DNA from: Amyloporia xantha
Taxonomy: Eukaryota; Basidiomycota; Agaricomycetes; Polyporales; Adustoporiaceae
DNA length: 64,000 bases
Assembly: GCA_036971615.1 (NCBI GenBank)
Contig: JAYKKR010000002.1
Span: 2,976,001 to 3,040,000 of the forward strand
Direction of reading: 5' to 3'
The position numbers and the translations under genes were made by a program. The notes under the pieces are model-generated. The model was not told the origin of the DNA and did not search any database. It saw only the letters and a list, made by a program, of their open reading frames with translations. This document shows, one piece after another, positions 11,076 to 22,586 of the stretch (its first letter is position 1; every line of letters starts with the position of its first letter).

Positions 11076-13195
11076 ATGGTCGCAGGTTCCTCTCGCGAGC
11101 ACACCCAAAAGGGCTCTGCTAAGGGCCTCTTTGACGACCACGAACTGCATGATTTAGGAAGCTCCCAGAGCGCCCTCGAGGACCAAAAGTTTGATGTCGA
11201 AGGGCCCCATCGTCGGGTCACCCCCCTGCCTAAGGCCCAATTGGCGACCCTATGTTCCGTAAGACTCATAGACCCGATAGCGTTCACTCAGATATTCCCC
11301 TATGTGAACGAGATGATGGATCGCCTGCATCTAACCAACGATCCGTCGAAGATAGGGTTCTACAGTGGTCTGGTGGTGAGCGCTGCGCTCCTCATCCCCC
11401 AAATTAAATTGGTGAGCCCGGTACTCAGCTACCGGCTTCTGTATTCGTAGGAGAGTAGCTTTGCCGTGTCGCAGTTATTCTGCATCTATCATTGGGCTCG
11501 AGTGTCTGGTACGTCTCGTTCTTTCATCGGCCGTAGGCTGCATTAATTAATTTCCAATGCGTGCTGCAGACACTATCGGTCGCCGCCCAGTGGTTCTGGC
11601 GGGCATTTTGGGAATTGGCCTCTCCACCATTATCCTCGGGCTTGCCCACAGCCTGTCAGGCGTCATCCTTGCCCGCTGTGTCGGTGCGTTCGACTTGCCG
11701 TCTTCCCTGTCGCGTCTCGTTCAAACCTAAACCTAATCTACAGCTGGTATATTCTCCGGCAACATCGCCGTCATCCACTCTGTCCTGGGTGAAATCACCG
11801 ACACGACCAATCAAGCGACGGCCTTCCCTATCTACGGATTGTTCTGGCCTTTGGGTGCAATTATTGGGTGAACATCCTCATGCGTCCGCTTCGAGGAGAT
11901 AGAGCGGATGATACTGACGGTAAAAATAGCCCTCTATTAGGAGGAACATTCTCCAATCCCGCCGAGCGATTCCCAAGCGTCTTCAATTACGACTTCCTGA
12001 GGGCATACCCCTACTTCCTCCCATGCTTCGTTGCAGGATGTCTGTCCTTATGTGGTGCCACCCTTGTCTACTTCTTCCTCGAAGAGGTGCGCATCATAGT
12101 CCGCCGTCGGTGTTCACCCATATTCATATTGGTGTATTTAGACATTACCCAGCAAAAGGCGCAAGGGGAACTATGTTCCAATGCGCCAGGTTGGCTCGGA
12201 GCATGAGAACATGGACACAGAAAAACCATCACAACCCGCGAGCATTCGGTCGCTCCTTTCCATACCTCTCGTCAAAGCACTCTGTCTGAGCGGTCTAGCG
12301 TTGGCGTTCCTGTGAGTTTCGATTACCTCTCATGCCCCTCCGATCGATCTGATTGGGTCCTCAGCAACACTGGCTTCGACGTTACATTCGGTTTGTGAAA
12401 AATATATCTCTAGACTCCGCATTCGTCGCTGACTGCCTTCGCACTTAGTCCTCTTTTCATACTCAGCGATCGAACGTGGCGGCTTGAACTTCGAGGTACC
12501 CCACTTGCCTTCGGTCATGCTGATCTCGTCGCTGACTTAGTCCGCTCCAGACCCACCAAATCGGTTATGCCCTGGCTTTGTCCGGTGCTGCCTCCGTCTT
12601 GCTGCAGCTCTTCTGCATGCCATATCTATTGCGGCGCTTTGATCATGCGAAGATGTATAACACCTGCATGGCAATTTGGCCGTTCTGCTACTTGCTCATG
12701 CCGGGCCTTAACATCATCGCACGTGCGGGTATCGATGCGGCTACTGGCGAGCCGACCGCTGCGGCGCGCATGTTCATCTGGATAGGCATCGCGGGTCTGC
12801 TCGGACTGGCGCGGACGGCGTGTCTATCGTATTCGTGAGTGACTACGTCGAGCAAGGGTATGAATGCTAATACAGCCCGGCTTATCAGCGTGAGTATGAT
12901 CCTTGTCAAGGAGAGCGCTCCAGACCCCTCTTCACTCGGGGCTACAAATGGCCTTTGCCAATTCTTCATGGTGAGGATATTGCGACCATGGTTTAGCTTA
13001 TGCTAACTCCAAAGGTTTCTCCAGTGCTTCGCGCGATCCTTTAGCCCGGCTTTTGTTAGCTCGCTGTTTGCGTTCTCGAATGGCTTCGACCATATTTTGA
13101 TGCGTTACTTGTGGGTCATGGTCATGGTGATCATTTCATTTCTCGGAACAACGCTGTCTCGTCGTATAGCGGAGGGAAGGCGAGCACACCACTGA
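11076..13195 (+). CDS. MFS transporter, DHA1-type (drug/proton antiporter family)
   Basis: Twelve-helix major facilitator split by short introns. Start MVAGSSREHTQKGSAKGL is hydrophilic; the first helix region is TLCSVRLIDPIAFTQIFPYV. MFS motif A between helices 2 and 3 reads RVSDTIGRRPVVLAG; further helices include GIGLSTIILGLAHSLSGVIL, FPIYGLFWPLGAIIGPLLGG and PYFLPCFVAGCLSLCGATLV. A hydrophilic loop (about 12090-12260) separates the halves. The C-terminal half has LVKALCLSGLALAFL, RMFIWIGIAGLLGLARTACL and VMVMVIISFLGTTLSRRI; stop is 13193-13195. This resembles the fungal group related to plant ZIFL and azole-resistance exporters, so the likely role is proton-coupled export of an organic solute at the plasma or vacuolar membrane. 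Substrate cannot be read from sequence. Confidence 0.88.
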
Positions 13196-13810
13196 ATAGA
13201 CGAGTGCATATAGCCACGATGACGGTGCTCATCTCACCTCTTGGCACAACGGTATCATATCGACCCGAGGGGGAAGACGAGCACTTCGCGTGGCAAGAAT
13301 ATTGGGTAGATATACAGCCCTAGAGGACTTTTCCCATTCAATTACCCTGCAATTTTGTAGAACATCTGCATTCATCCTTGTCCTCTCTTTCTGTTGTCCA
13401 GTTTCAAATGCAATGTAGAGATTAGTATGCACATCGTGCCCGGTCACCAAGCGTTGACAGCTGTCAGACATTCAGGGTTTCGTGTGACGTAGAGGACAGA
13501 GAAATAGCCGTGGGCACCGAGGGCAAGATACCGAGGATAATTCACCGAAGACACACGGAGGCGAAGAGAAGACACCCGGCCATCATAGCCTCAGGAGTCC
13601 AGATCGGGCGGGCCATTACTCCCAAAGACTGCCTGGGAGAAATAGTTGCGCAGACTGCGGATCCCGCCCATCACTTCAGAGCTTCTGCTCGGGCGCCAGA
13701 CATTGCGAATCGTACGTGTACTACAGCAATAACATACAATGGGCCGATATAAATCATGCGGACCTGATATCGTCCAAATGAACTCCCGATATAGAACAGG
13801 GCATACGTGC
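13196..13810. other. Convergent 3' intergenic region
   Basis: 615 bases between the stops of the MFS and acyl-CoA synthetase genes. It should hold both 3' untranslated regions. No further gene or repeat was identified. Confidence 0.5.
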
Positions 13811-16804
13811 TCAGAGCTTAGAGGACGTCGGGGCCGGGAGATCGTACAGCGCATCAAGTTCACGCTTGAACTTGGCATAAGTCTCCTTCCTGCGATAATC
13901 ATCAGCCGTCAGTTGTGAGTGTAGACTCGGTGGCGGATCGACATACCGTCGGATCTTGAACGTAGGAGTGAGGCAACCATTGTCCACCGTGAAGGGCTCC
14001 ATTGTAAGATGGATACGCTTGATCATCTCGAAGCTAAGGTGACCCCGTATCAGAATGCAATAGACAAGCACAAGGAATCGTAGATGAGCTCGACGCACCC
14101 CTTGAGCCGGCGAGCCTGGGCTTCCTTTGTGAGCTCCGCAAGCACCGCAGCGTTGACCTTCGGGTCCTTGACCGCTTCCTCTAGCTTGGCGACATCCTCA
14201 TGGGACACATGGGTATTGTATAGCTTGGAGAGGAAGTTCGCGAACTGCACGGGCTCGGGAACGGCGACGGCGAGTAGGTACGACTGAAGCGAGTCTCCGT
14301 GGACAAAAAGCTGGGCGACGAGCGAACATGAGCTGTAGACGTTCTCGACATTCTCCAGGGCAACGTATTCGCCTTGGGCAAGTTTCATGATGTTCTAAGA
14401 GGCCGAATGATCAGCAGGATCTTCGTAGACATTCAAGAAAATTCACACGCCTTGACACGATCGATAATTTTGAGACGACCGCACTGGTCGAACTCACCCA
14501 CATCACCGGTATGCACCCAGCCCTCCTCGTCTATTGTTGCCTTAGTGTTCTTCTCATCTGTCCATCACGCGCATTGAGTACTTTAAGGTATGCAAGTTAA
14601 ATGATCCGACCGACCCTTGAAATAGCCCACAAAACAGTGGTCTCCTCTACAGCATATTTCACCTCTAGGATTCGGCTTGTCCTCAGCCGAGTAGCCCATG
14701 GCAGGTACATCGACAAGCTTAAGTTCCGTGTTAGGGATGGGTGGCCCAACAGTTCCACTTGACGAGGGATCATTAGGCCAGACATGAGTGCAGCTACCAC
14801 CATTCTCGGTCATACCATAACTACATGAAAAGCAGTTAGCACCCGGTGAAAGAGGCGCAGTCTTAGCCATTCCACCCACCCTAAGATGGCGTGAGTAAAA
14901 CTCTGACCAGCGACACAAAACCCCACACACCTTCCAAGATAGTACAAAGTAGCGATATGCGCAGGAAGTCCATGACAGGAGGGCTGATTGGTGCCGACCC
15001 ACAAGCCATCAGTTCTACCCTACCGCCAAGGGCAGCAGCAACCTAGAGAAATGGCTGTCAGCCATCAATCAACCCGAGCCCCTGAAAACTGACCTTGCTG
15101 AAGACAAGACGATCCCAAAGCGCGTGGGTGCACTGACCAGTAGTACGTAGGCGTTCCAGCTTGACCTCAGTCGCACGGTTGAATAGCCAGCCCTTCAGCC
15201 CAGGTGCCGATGCGGCCACCATCGCTGCCTGGTATATCCTGTTCAGCACTCTAGGCACAGCCGCGAAGAAAGTCGGCTTGAGGATCTGGACATCTTCAAG
15301 GAGACGTAGTGGATCGCCGGTTGAGAAGCCGATTCGGCCTCCCACTGCTATGTTGCACAGCGACATAACTCGCTATGCAATATTGAGAATCAGATCGACG
15401 CAATGACCTAGCAATCATCAGACAACGCCGGACTTGGAAACACCAACCTCGTATATGTGTGCCAAGGGCAGATAGGATATCGCACACCTCTCCTGCTCCG
15501 CATCGTAAGCATGCAACTGAGCGTGGACGGCGCTCGCAAGATTGCCGTGGGTCAAAAGTACGCCTTGATCGGAGTCAGCATACGTCTACGCCGCTGATAG
15601 ATTTTGCTGTACCTTTTGGATTGCCCGTCGTTCCCTTGCCGGCAAATATGCAACTTGATGAGCCTCCCCGCTAAGAAGCTAAATTGACAGGTCCTTCACT
15701 TACAGACGTGTAACAAATCGTAGCCAGTGAGTTCGCGGTGGGCGTGAGCGGCTCGATCGGATCTGCTTGGCCCATATCCACCACTGTGCAGTGATGAAAC
15801 GTGAGTATGTTACGAAAGCATACTGATCCGCACGCACACTCCTGCAAATCCATCACTCGGACATTCTTCTCTCGGCCCCATGCGGCGAGGATCGCCTTGC
15901 TCTCCGGAGATAGATTTTGCATAGAGATAATCATCTTCATAGCAGGTACTTGAGCCGCAATGTTGAGGAGGAATGGTATATGGTCTGGAGTTGCGAACAC
16001 AACGGTGATCTCTGCATGGTTGATGCTATGCTGTATCTCAGAAAGGAGTGTGCAAATACGCCCGATGGACTTACATGTATTCTGATTCAAATATGTCCGA
16101 TGTGATGCACAAGTTAGACAACTCTGGGAAGCATTTTATAACAGTTGTTCTGACCGACAGAGTCCTTCCCCAACGTGTCATATAGACTAACACCCACTTT
16201 GCCGTACGCCTGTAGCGCCAAGTCTACAACCTGCCACTCTAATGATATAGTTACGGGAAACGTTCAGCTCAAGACATATCATGCTAAACGCACCAGGAAT
16301 ATTTCGACTCCAAATTCCGACTGTCTCCATTTGTCCATTGCCTACCGCTCCCGCTTGGAACAGTCTGTGGAGAGCGCTGCCTATGGCGCGTCTGCGCACA
16401 TTGACTTGCGGCCAAGACTGCCATTCATAGTAGTCCGCGAATTTCAGAGGACTCTGTGAAACAAGGGGTCGATGACCAAACAATGGTCCATCTCCTGACC
16501 GTCTGAGACCTTCATCGAATATCTCTGTGCAAGTTCTGAAGGTGCCGGGCGATCGCACTGTAAGAAACGGGTGTGCCGCTGACGGACACGTATATAAGAC
16601 CACTCCTGTAGACAAATAACCCGCGACGATACTCACTGCCACGATAATGACCTGCGTTTCACCGTCATCAACTCGTCCAGAACTGCCTATGATGAAATGA
16701 AGAATACCAGTTTGGCCAGGTCTCCTTGTGCCGGGGACCTCCTCAGACTGTTTGTTATAGTCTGCGTCCGGCGGGAAGGGGATTTCGATGTTGTATTGTG
16801 ACAT
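13811..16804 (-). CDS. Long-chain acyl-CoA synthetase, peroxisomal (PTS1: SKL)
   Basis: Activates long-chain fatty acids to acyl-CoA with ATP. N-terminus [16 protein letters not shown]; the P-loop [12 protein letters not shown] is assembled from three exons, the middle one only 22 bases (15613-15634). Other family blocks: [86 protein letters not shown], then [20 protein letters not shown] with the catalytic-domain lysine region. It ends APTSSKL-stop: SKL is a canonical peroxisomal targeting signal type 1, so the enzyme probably feeds beta-oxidation inside peroxisomes, as yeast Faa2 does. About 690 residues, the normal length. Frame is continuous once introns are removed. The next plus-strand enzyme gene (19409) also ends in SKL. 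Confidence 0.94.
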
Positions 16805-17660
16805 TGTTGCAAGAACTCAACCAGCAACGGCTGAAAAAAAGGTCTCGAGAACAGCGCTGAAGAGAGGGGTGACCCGTTGGGGAAACGGGAGGGACAGCCC
16901 CGAGCCAATGCAACTGTCATTATACTGATGGCGAATTCGGGGAAAGCACCCGATCACATGTTTCATTCCCAGATCAATGTGATTCCGCCCTTCTGTTATT
17001 CTAGGGGATATTGCCCTTATCCGTCTTCATTCTCCGAGGGAAGATTCCCTTCTGACCTGCAAGAAATACTAGAATACTTTGATAACACTATACAAATTTA
17101 CTGTAGTCACACGTCGCAAAGCACGTTCTGTCGTACGGATGCAAAGACGGAGCGAAAGACAAGAGTCGGTGACGTTCACAGTCGATGATCTCCGAGCCGA
17201 ACGGAATACAAAAGTAGGACATTGACGATCAACTATGTCGACCATCCTGCGGCCTGCCAGGACACGGTGCGCTTCGATTCCGCTCGGAAAGCGTTCGTTG
17301 ATTCCTTGACGTACAGACAGTCGTAACTTACACACGAGGAAAGCGCCAGTCAATATGATTAGAACGCGCTTGCGGCGACTTCGGCTGACGAATGATTGCA
17401 TCCCAATTGAGACATATGGAATGTCGCTGATGATGCATGGCAAGCCGCAGGATCAAAGCTAGTAACGGCACTGGGCATTAGTCTGGGGCAGGCGGATGCT
17501 CGTGACTGAAAGGATAATTCATTCAGGCCGATAAAGTACAACATATGACACACAGATGAAGTCTTGAATGACAGTACAGTAGGCAGTCCAGCATGTTCGG
17601 AATACAGATCTTCCACTCGAAGGCATGTTGCCCATCCATCCTTCTCACGAGCAGCGTATC
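16805..17660. other. Intergenic, 856 bases, LACS promoter side
   Basis: Holds the acyl-CoA synthetase promoter and the 3' end of the penta-EF-hand gene. Short frames on both strands (16877-17188 plus; 17069-17443 minus) show no family signature. Nothing else could be supported. Confidence 0.45.
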
Positions 17661-18824
17661 TTAGGGCGTGCTGAGAACAATCTACGTATAGCGGTCAGCG
17701 GCGATACTCACTACTGTCAAACGAGCTTACCCTCATGAAGTCTTCGTAATTTAACTGCACCCAGCCGTCCTGGTCTCCATCCGCCCTGTAGATCTGTGAG
17801 CTTGATGAACATGTGTTTCACGACAATCATAATGCACCGTCGAAATGCCTCCGTCAATGACTTCACCACGACGCAAGCGCGAACGAATCTATCAAACGTT
17901 ATCCCAGGGGGTGGCCCATATCCAGGGGCAGGACCAGAAGCTATAGCGCATGTCGTTAATCTAAAGCATCCGCAGTAATGCTCAAAATATCCCTCAGGCC
18001 CACGCACCATACTTCTGCTCTATCAGAGTGAGAAGGGCTGGAGACAAATTGTACCCGAAGCTTCGCATGGCTTCGGCGAGTTCGTACCCCTCAATAGACC
18101 CAGATCCATCCTTATCAAAGTGCCGGAACACGCCTTGCCAATCTTGAATGTATTTCCAGAGACCACAGAACTCTGCGCTGCACTGTTAGTATATTTATTG
18201 CATATCAGCCTTCATGGAGCTGACCGTTAAATCCGATCGATCCGCTCCGATCGACATCCTACAATATGCAACGCACACATCAGTAAACGGGATCAATCGC
18301 AGGTGGGGATGAACAACGTACAAACGTATTCATTAACATTTTGACAGTGTCGAGGTCAAAATCTGTGAAGATGTTGGAATGTCAGTCATCGATGAAAAGT
18401 CCAGGACAATCTCAACACAACGAGATCCGCCTTGCGACGGATGCTGCTGCTATTGCCTCTAATAAATCGTACTTACGCGACCAATCACCTGTTCACCGAT
18501 TTCTGTCAGACATCAGTCGAAACTCACGGACTGAAGTCCCCACTCACCATTCACCAAGGCATTCTGCAATTCCCTCACAGAGATCGCCCCCGAATGGTTC
18601 GTGTTGACTGTGCTGAAGTATTGCCACAACTGTGGGTCTGCGCCGGGGGGCGGTCCTGGAAGACTGCGATTGTTGTGGCCGTCATCGTACGCGCTGCTAT
18701 AGGAGTAGGCCCGACCGCTCCCAATTGAGTCGGCCCTGTCTCTGTACGAATTTGAACGCGAGTGATCATGGTGGTGATGGTGGTGGTGATGGTGGCCGTG
18801 GCCGTGACTGGAATGCACCGACAT
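17661..18824 (-). CDS. Penta-EF-hand calcium-binding protein (peflin/ALG-2-like)
   Basis: Calcium-responsive adaptor family. N-terminus is unusual: after MSVHSSHGHG comes an uninterrupted run of nine histidines, then a Ser/Tyr/Pro-rich linker. EF1 (STVNTNHSGAISVREL) has Asn at loop position 1; EF2 (FDVDRSGSIGFNEF) and EF3 (FDKDGSGSIEGYEL) have canonical DxDxSG loops; EF4 is degenerate (PGITFDRFVRACVVVK); EF5 is the pairing hand ADGDQDGWVQLNYEDFM. The last exon gives IVLSTP-stop after a phase-0 intron. This order and a C-terminal odd EF-hand fit fungal Pef1. The His run could bind divalent metal, which is inference. Divergent from the HAD-like gene. Confidence 0.92.
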
Positions 18825-19408
18825 AGCTAAAGGTGAGAGTAGAAAGCAACGAATGTAAAAGGCTAAGGAAGGCTGTTCGGCGCCTTAGAGTAGCAGGTGC
18901 AGATAGCGGCCCCGTCCGAGTCAATAGCCTCCACGGAGCATCGATGTCGAGAAAGACAGTTGAGTCAATAGGCGCTACACTTGACACAGCGTCGTGTCTG
19001 ACATGCACCGAATGACCTGCGCGCGCATAGCCCCCACTCGCCAGTAGATGCGCACATGTCTACATAGACATGTCTGGCATGAGATGCCAGAGCCATATAA
19101 TATGGATATCCTAGTAAAGCAAGCTGGCCTGTCGAAGTAAACATAGGACTTAGAAAATACTTAGATGACGGCAACCACCGTGCGCTGAGCATTTACAGAA
19201 GGACTTCAAGGACCAAGGTTGACAGGCGCTTATCCCGGATTAAATCACGTGCCAACGGCAGGCGTTTAGCGCACGTCAGCGCACGTCTGATTCTAATGGG
19301 TGACTGGACTTGTTGCCAATTCTGAATTCACAACACTTGCCACCATTGTCAGTATATTAGCAGTATAAAAGTTGCTTATTTGAATGTGGACACGTTCCAT
19401 TCCTCTAC
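18825..19408. promoter_or_regulatory. Divergent promoter PEF gene / HAD-like hydrolase, with hairpins and E-box
   Basis: 584 bases shared by two divergent genes. Two perfect inverted repeats abut at 19054-19090: ACATGTCTA-CA-TAGACATGT, then CTGGCAT-GAG-ATGCCAG. A CACGTG box is at 19246-19251, and the 10-mer AGCGCACGTC is duplicated in tandem at 19268-19287. These are candidate binding sites; the factors are unknown. Confidence 0.45.
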
Positions 19409-20771
19409 ATGATGACTTCCCCGCACCTGAAAGCGGTGATTTTTGACGTACGCTTCTCCGCCATCTGCTCGTGCAACACTGGGGTCGGCGTCGGGCTAAT
19501 TTGTAGCCTTTATCACGCAGGTGGGCGGTGTAGTTTGCAAAAGCCCTCTCATAGCCATCGCAGAATACGAGCGGGAGCATGATCTCCCGAACAATTACAT
19601 TAATTGCGCAATGTGAGCGCCCTTTGCGTCCCTGGAGAAGCGCGACAATGTGCTGAGGACTCCCAGAACTGGACGAGGTGCACATGGAGCATGGCAAAAA
19701 TTTGAACGGGGTGAAATTCCCTTGTTCCCATTCTATGATGCGTTCGGACGTGAGCTATCCGATACGGCCTTCAACAACGTATTGTATGCAGAATATTGCA
19801 AGCAGAAAGACATAGGTATTTTCCCCGTGACGTTTTCTCCGCCTCGGACTTGTGCTTAGCGCGTGTGGGTAGAATGCCCTAAGCTCCCTGACAGACTCAC
19901 AGTCGACGGCAGAGAGGTACGTGTACGTATTGACTTCATCTCCTGTGTCACTGCTCAGTCACATATTTAGCTATTCGGCCGCATGATGCGCAACAGCGGA
20001 TCTTTTGACGAAGTCGTCGTGAAAGCCATTCGGCGTATACGAGGCTCGTGCCGGCTACTCGATCCTCAGCGGGCATGCAAACTGACTGACTGGTCATGAA
20101 ACATGATCCAGCCGCTGGCAGATGGCGTGTCATCGCGCTCACCAATAACTTCTCCAAGACCGAGGCTGACACCATCACAGAGGCGGCGCCGTCTGCGGAG
20201 CAATATCCGGGCTTCAGCATGCAGTCTGAGCTGGCCTTTTTAGGCTGGGAAGAAGGGCCGACGCCTCCTCGATTGCGGATGTTGTTCGACGACTTCTGCG
20301 ATTCGAGTTCTCTTGGAATGCGGTTCGCATACACCTTGTCCTAGTTATGGGGGTCGAATATCTTGCTCAATGATGTGAAACAGGAAGCCTGAGCCTGAGT
20401 TCTATCTCTTGGCTGCCAAACGGAACGGTATACGACCGTCCGAAGCTGTCTTTCTCGATGATCTCGGGATGTGGGTGGATCCCGTTGTGATTTTGTTTAC
20501 TTCTTTGTGATAAGCCGCGACATAGGAATCTCAAGGTAGCTCAACGCCTCGGAATGGAGACGATACGTGAGTTCTATTACGTATTGTGGCTTTGCTCCTC
20601 GTCTTACATGCAATCTCAACATGTCCTTCTTGACTGCCTATGGTCGCTCTCATGTCTGCAGATGTACCTATAGGAGGCTCTCTGGATGCCATAAGAAAGT
20701 TGGAGGAGAAGTTGGGGATAGACCTAACCAGCGAAGCCCGGCCGACAAGTCGGTCGACTTCCAAGCTTTGA
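19409..20771 (+). CDS. HAD-like hydrolase (epoxide hydrolase N-terminal phosphatase type), PTS1 SKL
   Basis: Exons join to about 275 residues with HAD motifs in order: VIFDVGGVVCKSP (nucleophile Asp; the usual second Asp is replaced by Gly in DVGG, as in related epoxide-hydrolase N-domain and ACAD10-like proteins), IALTNNFSK (motif II, TN), KPEPEFYLLAAKRNG (motif III Lys) and AVFLDDLGMNLKVAQRLGME (motif IV DD). A helical cap contains RGAHGAWQKFERGEIPLFPF. The C-terminus is TSRSTSKL-stop, a canonical PTS1, so peroxisomal import is expected. One intron uses donor C|GTATAC near 20026 and acceptor before GCTGGCAGATGG. Substrate is unknown; the related domain of ACAD10 acts with acyl-CoA oxidation. 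Confidence 0.87.
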
Positions 20772-20931
20772 ACCCGGCTTTCAAATATGCTCTGGCTGCC
20801 GTACTGACTCTTCTCGAGAGATATTAAGAGTGCCGTACGGCTGTATGTTTCTATGTGTTCGCGAAGCGCGTGGTTACGCAGTATCAACACAAATCTATTC
20901 GCATTATATCCTCTTGGAAATGCCCTCGGTA

Positions 20932-21332
20932 CTAGAACGGCTTGTCCGACGCCGGAGTCTTGTCCTGCCAGTAACTGCCTATCTAAAAGCGATATTAGAC
21001 ACAAGCTCACACTTCGGGGGTGTGCGAATGAAATTTATCTCACCACAGGCACCTTAGTAAGGAAACCCCGCTTGACCAACGGTGTCACCGACAGAAACTA
21101 GCGGAGATACACTGATTAGGCAACGGAACGGACATTCGACGCTCCAAAATACATACGTAGAGGGCCATGATACCCGCTCCAGCTCCCCAAAGACCCATGC
21201 TAGTGCCCCATCTGCGGGCGAACTGAGGAAGAAAGGCTCATGATCAGGAACGACGAGATGTATTATTCGGACGTAACGTACATGTACGGGGAGCTTGTGC
21301 TCCGGAATGTGATGGTAGGCTATCCGCGACAT
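20932..21332 (-). CDS. QCR10: Ubiquinol-cytochrome c reductase (complex III) subunit 10
   Basis: Small gene recovered only by joining four exons: 21282-21332, 21157-21222, 21044-21097 and 20932-20982, of 17, 22, 18 and 17 codons including the stop, all in phase 0. The 73-residue product starts MSRIAYHHIPEHKLPVH, has one membrane helix (GTSMGLWGAGAGIMALYFL) and ends KVPVIGSYWQDKTPASDKPF. Yeast QCR10 has the same layout: one helix, then a K-[IV]P-[LV]-[LI]-G motif and an acidic/Pro tail with TP..DKP. It is an accessory subunit of mitochondrial complex III in the inner membrane. Clean intron ends and matching length make the model strong. Divergent from NOP16 with 299 bases between starts. Confidence 0.87.
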
Positions 21333-21631
21333 TGTGTCGTTCCGTGGACGTGCGAGAGACAGTTGTAGAGGTCGACGAGGGCGTTGTGCAGAATATGCGC
21401 ACCGTGGTTGAACACGGGGAAAAGCGGAGTTACAGGGAAGGCAAATGCCGAGCGACTCGGGTGGATAGTGGACTTCGCAAATTATGCTTTGATCGTAGAC
21501 ACTCGATCTTCACTTTCATTTTCTATCTGTAAGTACAGCTCGTCTACTTCCTCCCTCAGTCGTCTCTTCAGCCTCCATTTCGCTTCTTGTCGGCTCTCAT
21601 ATCGCCTGTTCTCCCCTTATTCCCCGCCTCT

Positions 21632-22586
21632 ATGGCCAATCCTCGCCAAAGAAGAAAACTTCGCTCCGGGTCGCACAAGCCCGTGCAACATTCCCGACGT
21701 GCCAAAACATTACTGAAGAAGCAACCACGTCCGTGGGTTCTCCCTTGATCGCTTGTGTTCGTTAAGGCAATTTCTGAGACGTTCATCTGATAGCTATACG
21801 CGGACCCAAGGTGCTTCAAGACTCATGGGATAAGCGTAAAACTGTCAGACAGAAGTAAATTCATAGTCTATCTGAGTCTGCTGAACATCTAACCTAATTG
21901 CTGCCTATATAGTTATGAAGCGTTGGGCCTCGTTGCGACCCTCAATCCAGCACAGTCTGGTGGCGTGGAACGACCTGTGACTGCGTCCGGCAGCCAGCTG
22001 CCGGAAGCCGATGCGTCGACAACGCCCAATGCATCCTCTTCGCAAAAAGTACCGAGTACCAGTGCTATCCCAAAAGGGTATGGCCGTATCATCCGAGACG
22101 ATGACGGCAATATAGTAGATGTGCAGATGCCGGAAGAAGAGTCAGAAGATGCTCCAACAGAAGAGATAGAGGAGCTACCAGATCCGTCACAGGATGAGCG
22201 ACAGGCTCCATGGGTCGTCGGTCTAGGATCCAACGCAGTGACCGGTCTAAATCACGGCTCAAATACACATGTGGTTCGAGGTGAGTGTCCGTCCACCATA
22301 ATATGTATTTCATTAGACCACCTTCTGTGATTTCCGGCGTCCTGCTGATGTCGGCGTGGAATATCCAGCTTTGGAAGACCTTTCGAGAGGAAGTGGAAGT
22401 GGACCGGCCCGTTTCACCTCTACAGGTGAATTGACGACGCTTCGTCGGCTAGTCGCCAAACACGGGCAGGACGTAGAAGCGATGGCACGGGACAGGAAAC
22501 TGAACCCCGATCAGCGTACAGCTGGTGAGTTGACTAGAGCCATCAAGAGAGCGGGAGGGTTTGCGGAGTTCTCGCAAAGTGGATAG
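21632..22586 (+). CDS. NOP16: Nucleolar 60S biogenesis protein Nop16
   Basis: Basic nucleolar protein needed for large-subunit maturation. Begins MANPRQRRKLRSGSHKP (Arg/Lys-rich, nuclear). After an intron comes the hallmark GPKVLQDSWDKRKTVRQN followed by YEALGLVATLNP, then a long acidic stretch (YGRIIRDDDGNIVDVQMPEE, EEIEELPDPSQ). The conserved C-terminus has GELTTLRRLVAKHGQDVEAM, ARDRKLNPDQRTAGELTRAI and KRAGGF. Introns: donors in CCA-C|GTCCGT (about 21731), AA|GTAAATTC (about 21855) and CGA-G|GTGAGT (22280), all restoring the frame. Stop is 22584-22586. Confidence 0.93.

Noticed and set aside
9603..22586. A secondary-metabolite cluster around the MFS transporter and acyl-CoA synthetase
   Set aside because: No polyketide or peptide synthase, terpene cyclase or P450 is nearby; the flanking genes are housekeeping.
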